A stretch of 64,000 bases of DNA from Callorhinus ursinus (taxonomy: Eukaryota; Chordata; Mammalia; Carnivora; Otariidae), in NCBI RefSeq assembly GCF_003265705.1, contig NW_020313057.1, positions 6,435,363-6,499,362 on the forward strand, read 5' to 3'. This document shows positions 22,889-34,099 of the stretch, piece by piece; positions within the stretch are counted from its first letter, which is position 1, and each line of letters starts with the position of its first letter. The notes under the pieces are model-generated. The model ran no database searches and had not been told where the DNA came from. It was given only the letters and a program-made list of their open reading frames with translations. The position numbers and the translations under genes are program-made.

Positions 22889-22956
22889 GTTTACATCTGG
22901 ATCTGGTTTACATCTCTGCTAGGTTTACATCTCTGCTAGGTTTACATCTCTGCTAG
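22889..22956. repeat. 17-bp minisatellite, three perfect units
   Basis: The unit GTTTACATCTCTGCTAG is repeated perfectly at 22906-22922, 22923-22939 and 22940-22956. A partial upstream copy (GTTTACATCTG) lies at 22889-22899. Confidence 0.97.
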
Positions 22957-22969
22957 GCCAACTAGCTCT

Positions 22970-24490
22970 TTGTTAGGTTCTTCATGCCGGAGGGATGTTG
23001 CGAGCCTGGAGGAAGAAGGGATTTCTCCCTCTCGTTTGCTTTTTGTCCTTATCAGAAGAACACCATCTCAGTTCTTATCATGGCAGCTTCACCTTACACT
23101 CTGGTGGTGGCATTTTATTCCACGGCAGGAGCAATTGAATCCCGTTGGTCCAATTTGCTGTTTGTTCTTCAAAAATTGCAGAAGCAGCCCCATCATGCCC
23201 CTTCAGAGCCATCAGCTCCTGCCAGTAGAGCCGCTTCCTCTGAGGTTTGGTTCCCATCGATGAGGGCCCTTCTCCAATCTTTAATAATTCCAGTTGCTGC
23301 CTGTAATTTCTCCAGTTCAAGCTCATGTACCATCTGTGATTATTTAGTGTTCTCTTTTTACCCTTTCAGGTACACAGTAGACATATCCTTATATTAAATT
23401 CTCCGTGTTAAAATAACTGATGCAATTTCTGTCTCTGATGGCATCCACCATCACTCTTTTGAATGGCTTGCTTGTGCCGTGTGCTACCTGTGGGGACCCT
23501 GAATGATACTCCTAGCCAAGAGTTAAACCCGGAATCCCGTTTCCGGAGTCACAGTTTAAGGCAAATGATGAGTGTTGCCATCCGCAAAACTGACTTGATA
23601 TTTAATCAGTGGCTTAGGATTCCTTAAATTCTCCTCAGCGAGGAACACAACACTTAGAGAAAGAACATATGCTTACAGAGCAAATGCCATTGCAAAATAG
23701 ACCAGAAGCGTTAGGAGGTATTTATGTGAGCAATTCTCTTCATGGTGCTTTCAAACCGTGTATGTGGAAGGCACGTAAAGTATCATTCATACAAATCACT
23801 CCAGTAAGACTCCAAAGCTTTCCTGCAGCCCCACCTGTCCCCAGGCAAAATGCTTTGTTATCTCAAATTCCAACACAATCCCACTATAACATGATTACTT
23901 ATTATGTGGAGTTGCTTATGTTGTGGGTGTGGTATAAAGCATAAAAGTAAGGCTCAGTATTATGTGCTGGCTTGACATTTGGTACAATCAGAAGGGCCTC
24001 GAATGGCCTAACCATAGGTTTCCCTGCCCATTCTGCTCCTGTGGCTAAGTAAGGGCCTCTACGTAAACAGCCCTCCTTACTGAAGGGACCCCATACCATT
24101 CCTGTTTACCCAGAATAGTATGCCTCGGCTCCCTGTAGGCTTACAGATTTATTCAAACATGTCAATCGCATCCTCCCATGGGAACCAGGGACCCCTCACC
24201 TTTTTTGATACCATAAGGCCTACCTCCCAGAGTCCCTGGTTGTTCATTCTGTTCCCAGATGCACCACCCTGTGGCCCTGCGTGGCATGTGGTACTGTCCT
24301 CCTCCATAGTTGATTTCAACCATCTAGTGCTGGTGTCCTGTGTCCAGAGCCACCATCGGAACCCTGGGGTAGGGGCTCTTCCTTCACCAATGAAATGAAT
24401 GGGAGGTGTTTAAGAAGTAGGTAAAACAGATCTCCCCAAACGTATACTGGGGCTGATATGATGGGATTTGGTTTATAGAAAATATTTTTT
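22970..24490. other. Unassigned non-coding sequence
   Basis: About 1.5 kb with several open frames (the longest is 137 codons, 22984-23397). None carries a recognisable domain. No interspersed repeat was assigned. Confidence 0.35.
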
Positions 24491-24507
24491 TTTCTTTCCT
24501 GCAAACT

Positions 24508-24692
24508 GTTCTCTCTCTCTTTTTAAAAAGATTTTATTTATTTATTTGAGAGAGAGAGCACAAGTGGGAGGAGAGGCAGAGAGAGAGGGAAAAGCAGACT
24601 CCCTGCTGAGCAGGGAGCCTGATCCCAGGACTCGGAGATCATGACCTGAGCTGAAGGCAGATGCTGAACCGACTGAGCCACCCAGGCGCCCC
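24508..24692 (-). mobile_element. CAN-SINE, antisense
   Basis: Minus-strand SINE: T-rich tail complement with AAAAAGATTTTATTTATTTA, (GA)n, GCAGACTCCCTGCTGAGCAG, ATCATGACCTGAGCTGAAGG, and head complement GAGCCACCCAGGCGCCCC. A perfect 11-bp duplication TCCTGCAAACT flanks it (24497-24507, 24693-24703). Confidence 0.96.
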
Positions 24693-24775
24693 TCCTGCAA
24701 ACTTTTCTTAGTAAGGAGTTCTTAGTTTCTTATCTGGGCATATAGTCACAGATTTGTTTTAACATTGCACTGTTT

Positions 24776-24874
24776 TTTTTTTCTTTTTTTTTTTTTTAAT
24801 TTTATTTTAGTATGTTATGTTAGTCACCATACAGTACATCATTAGTTTTTGATGTAGTGATCCATGATTCATTG
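24776..24874 (-). mobile_element. Severely 5'-truncated L1, antisense
   Basis: About 100 bases: a T-rich run (tail complement) followed by the complement of a carnivore L1 3' end (GTTAGTCACCATACAGTACA, TCATTAGTTTTTGATGTAGT). It is bracketed by a perfect 17-bp duplication TTAACATTGCACTGTTT (24759-24775, 24875-24891), so both boundaries are exact. Confidence 0.92.
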
Positions 24875-24894
24875 TTAACATTGCACTGTTTATG

Positions 24895-25598
24895 AAGAAG
24901 ATTCTTAAAGATCTCTTTAAGTATGAACTATTCTACATTATGCCTAATCCTACTCAGAGAAAGAATTAAGTTGCCCTTCTTTCAAAGTGCATCAATTCTT
25001 TTAGACCGTAATGATGTATCAAGATGACCTCTTGATTGCTAAGAAATACCTCAGCGGCCTGAAGTTAGCCATTTCTTAAAAATGAACACACATTCTTTTC
25101 TTCTCAAAGGTAGGATTTTACTTTCTATCTGGTAAGAGGGGGCGGCACGCACACAGCAAGAGGTTAAGTGAGAAAAGAGAAACCAAATTGGAGCATGGGT
25201 CCGTATTTTCAATATAGTGAACCCTCACAAAATCAATCTGCATTTCCCTTTACCCTTCTCTCTCTGGTTTAGACGAAAAATATTCTCTTTTCCAAGGTTA
25301 ACCCAACTTTGTGTCCCTCACCTTGTTTCCTCCTTGGTTCACTGGAAACCCGCTTAATGTATTCCTCTTTCTCTCTGAGCTCTTTGCCCCATCAACAAAT
25401 ATACTCTGGTCTCCCAACTTTAAAAGAAGTTCTCTGGATTGCCTCAAATGATTGTGCTATTTTTCACCTCTCCTTTTACCCTAAACTTCTTTTTTTCAAT
25501 TTTATTTATTTATTTATTTATTTATTAAATTTTTTATTGTTAGGTTAAAAGTGTGCCTGTATTTAGTGCTTGACTTTCCTTACTATGCGTACTTCTAA
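24895..25598. other. Unassigned non-coding sequence with (ATTT)n
   Basis: No gene recognised. A (TTTA)n run at 25499-25527 resembles a retroposon tail complement but has no recognisable body beside it. Confidence 0.4.
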
Positions 25599-25599
25599 C

Positions 25600-25990
25600 C
25601 TCCTGCCTTTTATTTCTCCAGCCCTGACCTTTTTTGATGGCTTTACAGCATTTGATCTTGTGGCCTACTTTGTCCCACTCAAACACTCTGTGAAACGGAA
25701 GTTGGTTTTCTTGGTTGTCGTCCTATTTCAGCTGATCCTTTCTTGGTATCTTTAATTACCACTGATCTCTCAATTTTCCAAGCATATCCTTAGAGTTATT
25801 CTTTCTTCTTTCTACTCTTTCCTGTTCTAGTTCTCTCCTATACCCTGACACCCTACTTCCTGTCATATATCTTTTCCTGGATGGTCTGCCAGCACCTCAG
25901 AGTCAACATACCAAGACATTAACTACATATTTATTTCCTCAAAGAGATCTCCCTGTCTGGGCATAGTCTTTGTCCCATCACCTCTGATTC
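25600..25990 (+). repeat. Possible ancient LINE-derived sequence
   Basis: The T/C-rich protein-like style (TGGTTTTCTTGGTTGTCGTC, TTCTCTCCTATACCCTGACA) resembles old L2/CR1-type LINE coding relics ('ctcctggttttcctcctacc'). No intact frame of meaningful length remains. Confidence 0.3.
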
Positions 25991-26009
25991 TCTCTCTCCG
26001 TCATTTGTG

Positions 26010-26115
26010 AATCCTGCCTCTCAGAGTGGTGAAGCCATTTACCAAGGTCATAGAGTTAGCCAGCTGTGATACAAGGGTCACATCAGAATATGTCCGGCTC
26101 TACTACACTGTGTTC
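26010..26115 (-). repeat. Possible MIR relic, antisense
   Basis: ACCAAGGTCATAGAGTTAGC and the surrounding bases resemble the antisense MIR core 'cccaaggtcacacagctagt'. Short. Confidence 0.45.
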
Positions 26116-26860
26116 AAAATTTCCTTTATTAGCCACTCTGAGGTGGAGAGATGAATAAGACCTAGTTTTAGCTCTTGAAGGACCTATAACAAAGTTCAGG
26201 GAGTAGTATTCTGAAAAATTAATGACCCTTAGTAGGTTCTTAAAAATTGTTAGTGTAACTTTCTACCTCCTCATAATAATCAGGAAAGGTTTGTGTCACG
26301 ATTATAAAAAAAATTTGTTCTGGTTCTTCCAAAATTTATATGGTCTGAATATTGGACAGTAGCCCCTTCCCACTGCCCTTTCAAATAGTTTTTATTAAAA
26401 GACAAAACAAGTCTGTTTGATCAACATTTATAGTTAAAATAATAAATGACAACTTGGAATCAAAACACGTCCCCATATTTAAGCCTGTGCTGTAAATCAC
26501 ACTCTCCACGTTCAAATGTACTCTCTCTAATTAATTTCAGGTGTTTAAAACTATATTATGGTAAGTTGTCATGGTTTCGAACAAGTGAAGATAATTTAGC
26601 CATCTGCACTATTTCTTCTCAGTTACAAACCCAGCATTCTGAAATAAGATGGATTTAAATCTGCAGAGACAGCATTCAGAGAAAGAACAAAGCCAGAAAT
26701 GCTAAGTTCATGAAAATTCCCATCAGCCCAAATCTCCCGCCAATATTTGGAGGGTGTCTGATTGAGTGTGGCTGTTCTACATTTATGTTGTATTTTGACT
26801 GATTTCTTTCTTCAAGAAAATGATATCTCCATTTATTTTTTTCCTCTTGTATCATTGCAG

Positions 26861-26914
26861 CGTCTAATCTCCCAATGATATACCAAGATAGCTCAGAAAG
26901 CTCCCAGATCTCCA
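26861..26914 (+). other. Candidate short exon (54 nt), unproven
   Basis: A pyrimidine-rich tract and acceptor (TTTTTTTCCTCTTG then ATCATTGCAG at 26851-26860) precede 54 nt that end at a donor-like CCA|GTGAGT (26915-26920). One of the three frames is open throughout: two leading bases, 17 codons reading SNLPMIYQDSSESSQIS, and one trailing base. The other two frames contain stops near the start. An open frame this short is weak evidence, and I do not recognise the peptide. It could be an alternative exon of a large gene whose other exons lie outside the window, or chance. Confidence 0.3.
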
Positions 26915-26920
26915 GTGAGT

Positions 26921-28295
26921 AAACAATTTTTTTTTTTTTTGCATCAGAAATATGTGATACCTAAAGGAGATATAAAATTCACTAACAGGCAAGGACCCAC
27001 ATTTAACAAGTGATATCTAAGACTAACCTTCACCTTGGCTGTATCCTATTGAGAGATCAGGACTGCAGTAAACAGAACAATGCTGCGATATTATTTAACT
27101 TGTGCTGCGCTGCTTCCAATATTAGGTTGTGTAATCACAGAAACCTTTATCACAGGAGAGTATGCCTCTCTCCCTTTAACTTGTGACTTCCATTTAAACT
27201 GTGAGGATTCCAACTGTGCAAATAAAAATGCTGTTTAGGTAACAGCTTGTGGAGAGAACTTCATGTTTCCCCAGAATGTACTTGAAGAAGATTAATGAGT
27301 CCTACATATACGCCAAGTCAATCTGTTCCTCCCTGTCAATCACCATCCCAAGAACAAGCTTCTCTGTCTCTGCCTATATGTTTTCAAACAGATGCATGGC
27401 TTAAGTTTTAATTAGATAATGGAACAAATGATTACTAAAGACTTTCCAGATGCATGGCCAGGGAGTTTTACAGTGGTATCACTGTACTGTCCATGAGAAC
27501 TCCTGCAGTTCTCAACCAAGCAGTGACAGTAAGGGTTGAAAAGACATTGCCTGCCTGTCATTGGAGGAAGTTGAGAAAGTTTTACTAGTTATTCAAATAC
27601 TTAGGACTTAAAATAGTGTGTTCTTTCTTCTTTCTTAGCCATCTTCATCTAAGGATCTCCAAACAGCCAACTCTCCGATAGCGTGCTTTCCTCATAGAGT
27701 AATGGCTGCATCTACAGCCATTAATAAAACCGCAATACCGTGAGAGGGATTGGAGCACCATGCCATGGCAGAGCCTCCTGAGAACACCAGCTCTTCCTGG
27801 CTGGCCACAGGACCAAAGGGTGCTAACTATCACCACAGTTGATAAAAATCATGTTCTTTCTACAAGTGGTCTGTTTCCAGTTAAACAATGTCTAAGAGGA
27901 AAATCCCAGTTGATTCATTTGGATTCAAAATTTATTTAAAAAAGGAGACGAGAAGAGAAATTGAACACTGGGGACTTAAACACCAGGCTTCTCCTGCAGA
28001 ATTCACAGGTAATCACATCTCAACCCTAAGTGAGGAGTGTACTGCCTAGTGCCCCAAGGACTGGGCAGAGTTGGCTCAGTGTAAAAGATTCAGCAGTGGC
28101 TGATATCTGAATCCAGAACTGTCTAAAGAGGTACCAGAGAGAGTGATTCAGAAGAAGATCTGAGGTCAGGATCTGGGGCATGTGGTCAGGTATCAGAGCC
28201 TGGCAAACAGTATTTTCCTTTCATAAGACTGTTCGTGTTGTTTGTTTCATCAACATGAAGATACTACAAGACTTTGGTCAATTATACTATTTCAT
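26921..28295. other. Unassigned non-coding sequence
   Basis: No repeat or gene recognised. Frames on both strands are short. Confidence 0.35.
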
Positions 28296-28302
28296 TTTAG
28301 AG

Positions 28303-28480
28303 AGTGATTCTTAAACATGGCATCCATCAAAACCATGTAGGACACTAAAATGCAGATTCCTGGAACTTAACCCGGTAGTTACAGAGTGAGGTTAAGGAAT
28401 CTGTATCTTAAAAAGTGTCCCCAGTGGATTCTGGTGTATGTGGTCCTCACGTCCTACTTTGAGAGACCTTGAGAGACTGT
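28303..28480 (+). repeat. MER5A-like hAT-Charlie relic
   Basis: A non-autonomous DNA transposon remnant. GTGATTCTTAAACATGGCAT, AAATGCAGATTCCTGGAACT, AAGGAATCTGTATCTTAAAA, GGATTCTGGTGTATGTGGTC and CTACTTTGAGAGACC follow the MER5A consensus order, with degraded inverted ends. Confidence 0.7.
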
Positions 28481-28552
28481 GGCTTAAAGGAATACCAATT
28501 TAGACTGAGGTAATGTATGATCGCAGGTGAATGCCAAGTCAAATGCATTTCT

Positions 28553-28801
28553 ATTTTTTTAAAGTTTATTTATTTATTTTAGAGAGAGTGAGTGTGTGTG
28601 CACACACGAGCCAGGGGAGGGGTGGGGGGCGGAGGGGAGAAGGGTGAGGGGGGGAGAGGGACAAACAGACTCTGCATTGAGCACAGAGCCCAACACAGGT
28701 CTCAATCTCACAACGGAGCCCAATGCAGGGCTTGATCTCAGGACCCTGAGATCATGACCTGAGCTGAAATCCTTAACCGACTGTGCCACCCAGGTGCCCC
28801 C
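28553..28801 (-). mobile_element. CAN-SINE, antisense, long purine-rich variant
   Basis: Tail complement AAAGTTTATTTATTTATTTT, an unusually G-rich body (28612-28664), and head complement CTGTGCCACCCAGGTGCCCC. The body contains two similar blocks (CAACACAGGTCTCAATCTCA and CAATGCAGGGCTTGATCTCA), suggesting an internal partial duplication. The flanks CAAATGCATTTCT (28540-28552) and CAAATACATTTCT (28802-28814) are a 13-bp duplication with one mismatch. Confidence 0.93.
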
Positions 28802-28819
28802 CAAATACATTTCTTTAGA

Positions 28820-30580
28820 AGATGTGACAAGCTTGTCTTTGAAAGATCTGGTATTGAACGAACCATTAGTTTCTAGCTTGTGGATACTGTACGGGGTAAA
28901 AGCACAAAGAGACACAACCATGATTTTCTGTGCTAATATCAGCAGAAAACTACCACTTGACCATCATCTTAATTAGCTATTTTGTATTATAAATACTATG
29001 AGCAATCATCAGCTGCAGGTGTTGGTCCACCCTCTAGTTTACTCCTATGTAATTTGAAGACACAACATTAATGAGACAATTCTATTCTGTATCTGGGATA
29101 AAAGAACAGTACCATTTCAGCCCTGAAAATAGTTTTTAATAAGAATTAGTGAAGAGCATGCTGTACTTATTCATTGCTTCAGAAACCTTTCTTCATTCAA
29201 AACACCCAGCCCATCTCTGCACTCACTGTTTTCAAACAACTTTGTAGGTAACCAGGTATCAATATAGAATGGTTGTATAGCAACTGAGAAAGGGTCTCCA
29301 CCCTCTCTGCCCTAGCCTTCCCTGCATTCTCAACCTTAGGGCTGACAGGGCTCCTAGACACCCAAAGAAAGAGGTCCCCCTGGATGGCAGGTGTGTATTT
29401 GTGCATGGGTGTTGGAGGGGGATAGCACATAGGAAAAAGAAATCAACATCCCTCTGATCTCCCATTAAGACAGCAGAGCAGCTCTAGAAATTGTTCAGCT
29501 CCTAGGCAAGGGATTCTGACCGAGGCAGGGGTAGATTTCATTTACTTTGGCCATCCACCAAGGAACCAGGTATGAAGGTGGCTGGAAGACATATTCATAA
29601 ATGTAAGTGGCCTCCAAAATATGGCTAGTGAATATTTGACTAATCTTTAAGACTGCTGTGCAAAAAGAGCAGGACAGCTCTTTAATATTTTCTGAACCAA
29701 GCTCCAATGTGGAAGGCTGACAGAATCTCCACTCGTTAGAAAGAACACACCAGCCCTACTGCACATGCCACCTCTAAATGTGACAGGGCAGAAATAAATG
29801 GCACGTCTACTAAATATCATTCAGCAGCAGCATTAGACTCTGTCCAGGAGGGTGAAATGGACTGGATTTGCTATAATGCTTATTTACATTGCCTTTAATG
29901 AATATACAAGTTTAACTCACAGATGAAGTGCTATTGTACACCCAGCTTCTTTCTACCCCACTCAGGTTGATAAGACATTCTCCAGACAATTGTAATTACA
30001 GGCAATTTGTAATAATAATAATAGTTGCTTTTTATTAGATGCAATAAAAATCAATTCTACATTCAATTACCATTCTTGGCTGTGCTATGATAGATAGTCC
30101 TAGGTAAATACTAGTGTCAAAATAAGACTAATAATAATGACAATAATAAGGTTTTTAAAGGACAAAATCCTCCTTTTAAGATCAAAATACACCCCTTTCT
30201 TTAAGTCTCTCCCATACCATTGAGTCACGAATGAATTATCTGCATTCTTGTTTCACTTGTTTGATGATAAAGGATCTTAAACAAACATTGCCACATGTAA
30301 CAGCTCAAATCTTTTCAAGAATGTGACACCACAGTAATTATCACCACTCATTCAATAAAGGGAATGGATTGCGAGTATGGGCCAAACATCAATTCAGCAT
30401 TGACATGGGCCAGCATTGCAGAGGGACTCCTCCTGGGGGTATATAGATGGGATTACTCATCCCCAAAATTGTTAATTTGGAGGGGGTAGATTAGCATATT
30501 CGTTTCTTGGGTTCAAGAGTCAGGTTTTTAAGCTTGAGACTTCCCTCTTGTTATGTAGATATTGTTTGCTTCACGGGAAC
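28820..30580. other. Unassigned sequence with a repeat-poor AT-rich core
   Basis: No gene recognised. The part around 29930-30080 is rich in TAAT/ATTA motifs and free of recognised repeats (see findings). Confidence 0.35.
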
Positions 30581-30594
30581 CCTCCCCTATTAAT

Positions 30595-30807
30595 GTTTTT
30601 TTTTAAAGATTTTATTATTTATTTGACACAGAGAGAGAGATAGTGAGAGAGAGAGCACAAGCAGGGGGAGCAGCAGGCAGAGGGAGAGGGAGAAGCGGGC
30701 TCCTGGCTGCGCAGGGAGCCCGATGCGGGGCTTGATCCCAGGACCCCGGGATCATGACCCGAGCCGAAGCCTGCCGCTCAACCGACTGAGCCACCCAGGC
30801 GCCCTCC
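30595..30807 (-). mobile_element. CAN-SINE, antisense (arctoid-type body)
   Basis: T-rich tail complement, AAAGATTTTATTATTTATTT, two (GA)n patches, a GC-rich body with GCCCGATGCGGGGCTTGATC, and head complement GAGCCACCCAGGCGCCC. Several CpGs are still intact, which suggests a fairly young copy. Flanks TCCCCTATTAAT (30583-30594) and TCCCGTATTAAT (30808-30819) form a 12-bp duplication with one mismatch. Confidence 0.96.
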
Positions 30808-31114
30808 TCCCGTATTAATATTAAATGCCAATGTCAACTAGCTGCCCATGTGATAGTGAGGAAGGCCAAAGGTATCTGCTGTCCCAGAATCACTTTTTTA
30901 ACCTGCCTTCTTTTTGCCTTCCAGGCAATCTGTGCCTTTTGTTCTTTATGTCTTCCATCTTAGTATCATCTTCTCCCAGAGAGTTTGGTGAATTCACTTA
31001 CTCCTTCCTGGTGCATTTGCTTTGTGACCAAAACAAAATGAATGCATCTCAAGTTGTGAAAATTCAAGCACCTATGAATTGAAGTAAATCCAGTGAGGTG
31101 GTTTGGTTAGCAAT

Positions 31115-31290
31115 ACTTGCACGATGAGCTAGACCTGGGGAGGTCTGGGCTCTAATGTGAGACCCTCCACTAGCTGTGTGATCTTGGGTAAGTCATTTAA
31201 CTTCCTTGGGGTAAGTCATTTAACTTCCCTGAATGAGACAATGTATGGGAAAGTCCTGTCTAACACTGAAGGAAGTTCCATATACATGTC
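31115..31290 (+). repeat. MIR SINE relic with internal tandem duplication
   Basis: Sense MIR core: TAGCTGTGTGATCTTGGGTA, AGTCATTTAACTTCC. A 23-bp segment of the core is duplicated in tandem at 31186-31208 and 31209-31231 with one difference. Confidence 0.8.
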
Positions 31291-31299
31291 ATAGAGTCA

Positions 31300-32210
31300 A
31301 TTTACTGGCTTTCCTGAAATGAGCTTTGCTTGAGTGAGGATTATACAGCCAGGTCAAAGAAATATGACCACTTAGGACTCTTCACAGTGATTCTTTCATG
31401 ATAGTTTGGCCCTGTCCATGCACTTACTCCTGAGGGCATCAAAATCCCAGAACAGCTATGTAAGCAACAACACTGTTCTTCCTGTAAAGAATTATTGTCA
31501 ACCACTGGATGCAATAATTGGTTCCTCAGTTGCTGTTTGAGATTTCCTTGGACATTAGCCAGAACACCCTCTGGTGCCCCAGCCATGTAAAAAGTTAAAG
31601 ACTCACAAAAGAAATAAAAGCACCATTTAGAAGAACTCAAATATCAGAGTTACCTAGAAGAGTCAAATAAATTCTATGTATGCTATGGTATATATTATCT
31701 TTAAAAGGAGCATCATGCATTTATATATTATTCTACCCTGAAGTTTGGCTAATTAAGAATAGGCCAGATTCACAGCCTCACACTTCATCATTGGAGTGTG
31801 ACATCACTGAGTACTGCAGTTCTGGGAGATGGTCAGCCCAATATTAACTGACTTGGTCTCCTTTTATATAAGTGTGTGTGCAAAGAAACACATCTGGATC
31901 TTTTTCTGCTTATAATGAAACCATAACATTTTGCTTACATGGGTCAAAATAAAGTACTACAGATGATTTATTAACTGTGGTACAAGTTTAATATATCCTT
32001 GCCTGATGCTAGTCTAGAAAATGCTTCTTTGCTCAGGTGACCAGAAGTCCAGCTCCCCAGTGCTTGTCTAGCCTGTGATTTCCCAAAAGAGTGGCAGAAC
32101 CACCCTATTTATAAAGGATCCATCCAATTTAAAAGAAATCCATCCATCCACCTCATTATATAGAAAAGTGAATGCTTGTCTTCCATATGACATTTGTTTA
32201 GCAATTACTG
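31300..32210. other. Unassigned non-coding sequence
   Basis: No gene recognised. A 99-codon minus-strand frame at 31341-31640 has no recognisable motif. Confidence 0.35.
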
Positions 32211-32214
32211 AAGA

Positions 32215-32500
32215 TGATTCATTCATTTATCCAACAAACATTTATTGAGTAAAAGAAGAATAGGAAACGGCAAAGTGTAGGGTTGGTGGGGGATGAGCTC
32301 CAAGTCGATCTGTGGAATCCGAGATGTCTGCGGGCCATCCGGATGGAAATGTCCAGCAGGCAGTTGGATAGATATGTTTGAACCTAAGGGCTGGTTTAGA
32401 AGCCATCAGTATCTGCTGTGTATGAAGTCATTCTGAAATTAAGCGGGGTGGCCAAAAGTGATGGTAGAGGGAAGCCTATGAAATAGCAACAATTAAAGGT
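32215..32500 (-). repeat. Possible L2 3' end and adjacent ancient repeat, antisense
   Basis: TTATCCAACAAACATTTATT matches the reverse complement of the L2 3' terminus. The following GGAAATGTCCAGCAGGCAGT, TGGATAGATATGTTTGAACC resembles a common ancient repeat I cannot name. Confidence 0.45.
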
Positions 32501-32504
32501 ATAC

Positions 32505-34090
32505 AGAAGGAACTTACTAAGATGTCATCAGACAGGTAAGACCAGTCCCATTTGCTCCTTCGTAACATTACTGTGACGTTTCTCCAAAAAACTATCTGAA
32601 GTTTTAATTCCAGACAAGATTATCTTCAGGGAGACCTTCATGCGCTGAATTACAGTGGTTTTTGACCAGAATATTGTTTATATGTGACAGCCTATTATTT
32701 TTGATTCTATAATGTTTTTACAGTGACAGTTGGAAGAGAAAGGGGTATATACTTGGCTAATAAACAGATTTTTATCTAATAAGTTCAGTAGGCAAATCTT
32801 TAAAAGCTTTGTTTTTTTTTTTTTTTTTTTTTTTTTAAGAAGCTGAGGAACTTAGAAATATGGCCCCATTTCAGAACCCTCTATTATTAGGGCTAGAATG
32901 AATGATGATTTTATCAGAAACATATACACATATTCACACACACATACGGAGACTTAACATTCACTGTACGCATGGCATATTTGTAGGCCTCCAGGCACTA
33001 AATAAGCAGTAGATACTGACCCTTTCCTCAATAAACACACAGCCCATTCTTCTAAACAGAACTTAAGTTTCATTCCAAGTTTCAACACTACTTTGGTAAT
33101 TTATTAGCTCAAAGTGATGTCCTCACATCCTCAAACAGTGTGAGGCATCATTTGAATCCTGCTATAACAGAAAATAGATGATAGTGCTTGAAATCTCTTT
33201 AAAAAGCTAAGTCCCCATTCCTGGAAGCATCAGTGAGAGGAATTCCATCACTTCTATCACTTCTGTCTCCTAAATCACCATTTCTGAAAGCCAAATCTCC
33301 TTCAAAGCAACTTAAAATTAAGGTCATGGATTGCCTTTGGTGTGATGGGCAGTTTCATGGGGTAATAGTATACAAATGGCCATGGACCCCCATCTCAATC
33401 CCATGTTAAAAATGATTGAACACCTATTCAAGAGTTTGTCCAGCTTGTGTTCATACTAAGCAGGAAGTGATTTTGGCCTTAAGATCTCTAGATCTCCTAG
33501 AAGATTATTTTTATTTTAGACTTGTGTATACACATACAGAGAGAGAGGCACACTCACATGCACACATACATCCAGAAGGAATATACTCTTTCAAACGTCT
33601 ATCATGAACTTTGCCCTCTGAAATTTATTTAGCTCAAGCGCAAAATGTCTCTTGAGGGTCCCCATATACTTTGCTTTTCCAGTTCTTTCTTCTTCTTCCA
33701 TTTTATTTTGATCTTTCCACATTTCTTATTATTTTAAGTACCAACTCTCTATAGAAGACCTCCTTCATTAGAAGACTTTCCTGCCAAATAGGAACATACA
33801 GATTACAAATCTATCTGTCCAATTTCTGTTTGTGCAAAACTTAAACCAGATATGCTTTAATCATTAATGCATAGAGTTTATCTATAGCATTTTGGCATTG
33901 TATAATTTTGCTGGCTGAAGAATTTGGAATGGAAGCTGGATGGTGCCATTCATAGGTGTAAGATGCTCTTGTGTGATCAACCAGATTGAAGTATGAAGTC
34001 TTTCATTTACTGAGTGGAAATTGTGGGCAATTCCTGGGCTGCAGGGTTGGAGGTGCTGACCCCACTCTCCCACAGCCCTACTCTGGAGAT
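32505..34090. other. Unassigned sequence with poly(T) run
   Basis: A T homopolymer of 25 bases lies at 32812-32836, possibly a retroposon tail complement without a body. No gene was found. Confidence 0.4.
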
Positions 34091-34099
34091 TGCACCTAC

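Noticed and set aside
22984..23397. 137-codon frame
   Set aside because: Competing frames overlap it on both strands, it has no recognisable motif, and nothing suggests a promoter or splice sites.
27618..27836. Good acceptor-like tract (TTCTTTCTTAG) before an AG-ended block
   Set aside because: No matching donor at a sensible distance in an open frame on the plus strand; the long frame is on the other strand.
28574..28921. 115-codon minus-strand frame containing GGTWVAQSVKDFSSGHDL
   Set aside because: Most of it is a translated CAN-SINE. Such frames recur wherever this SINE is antisense to a chance ATG.
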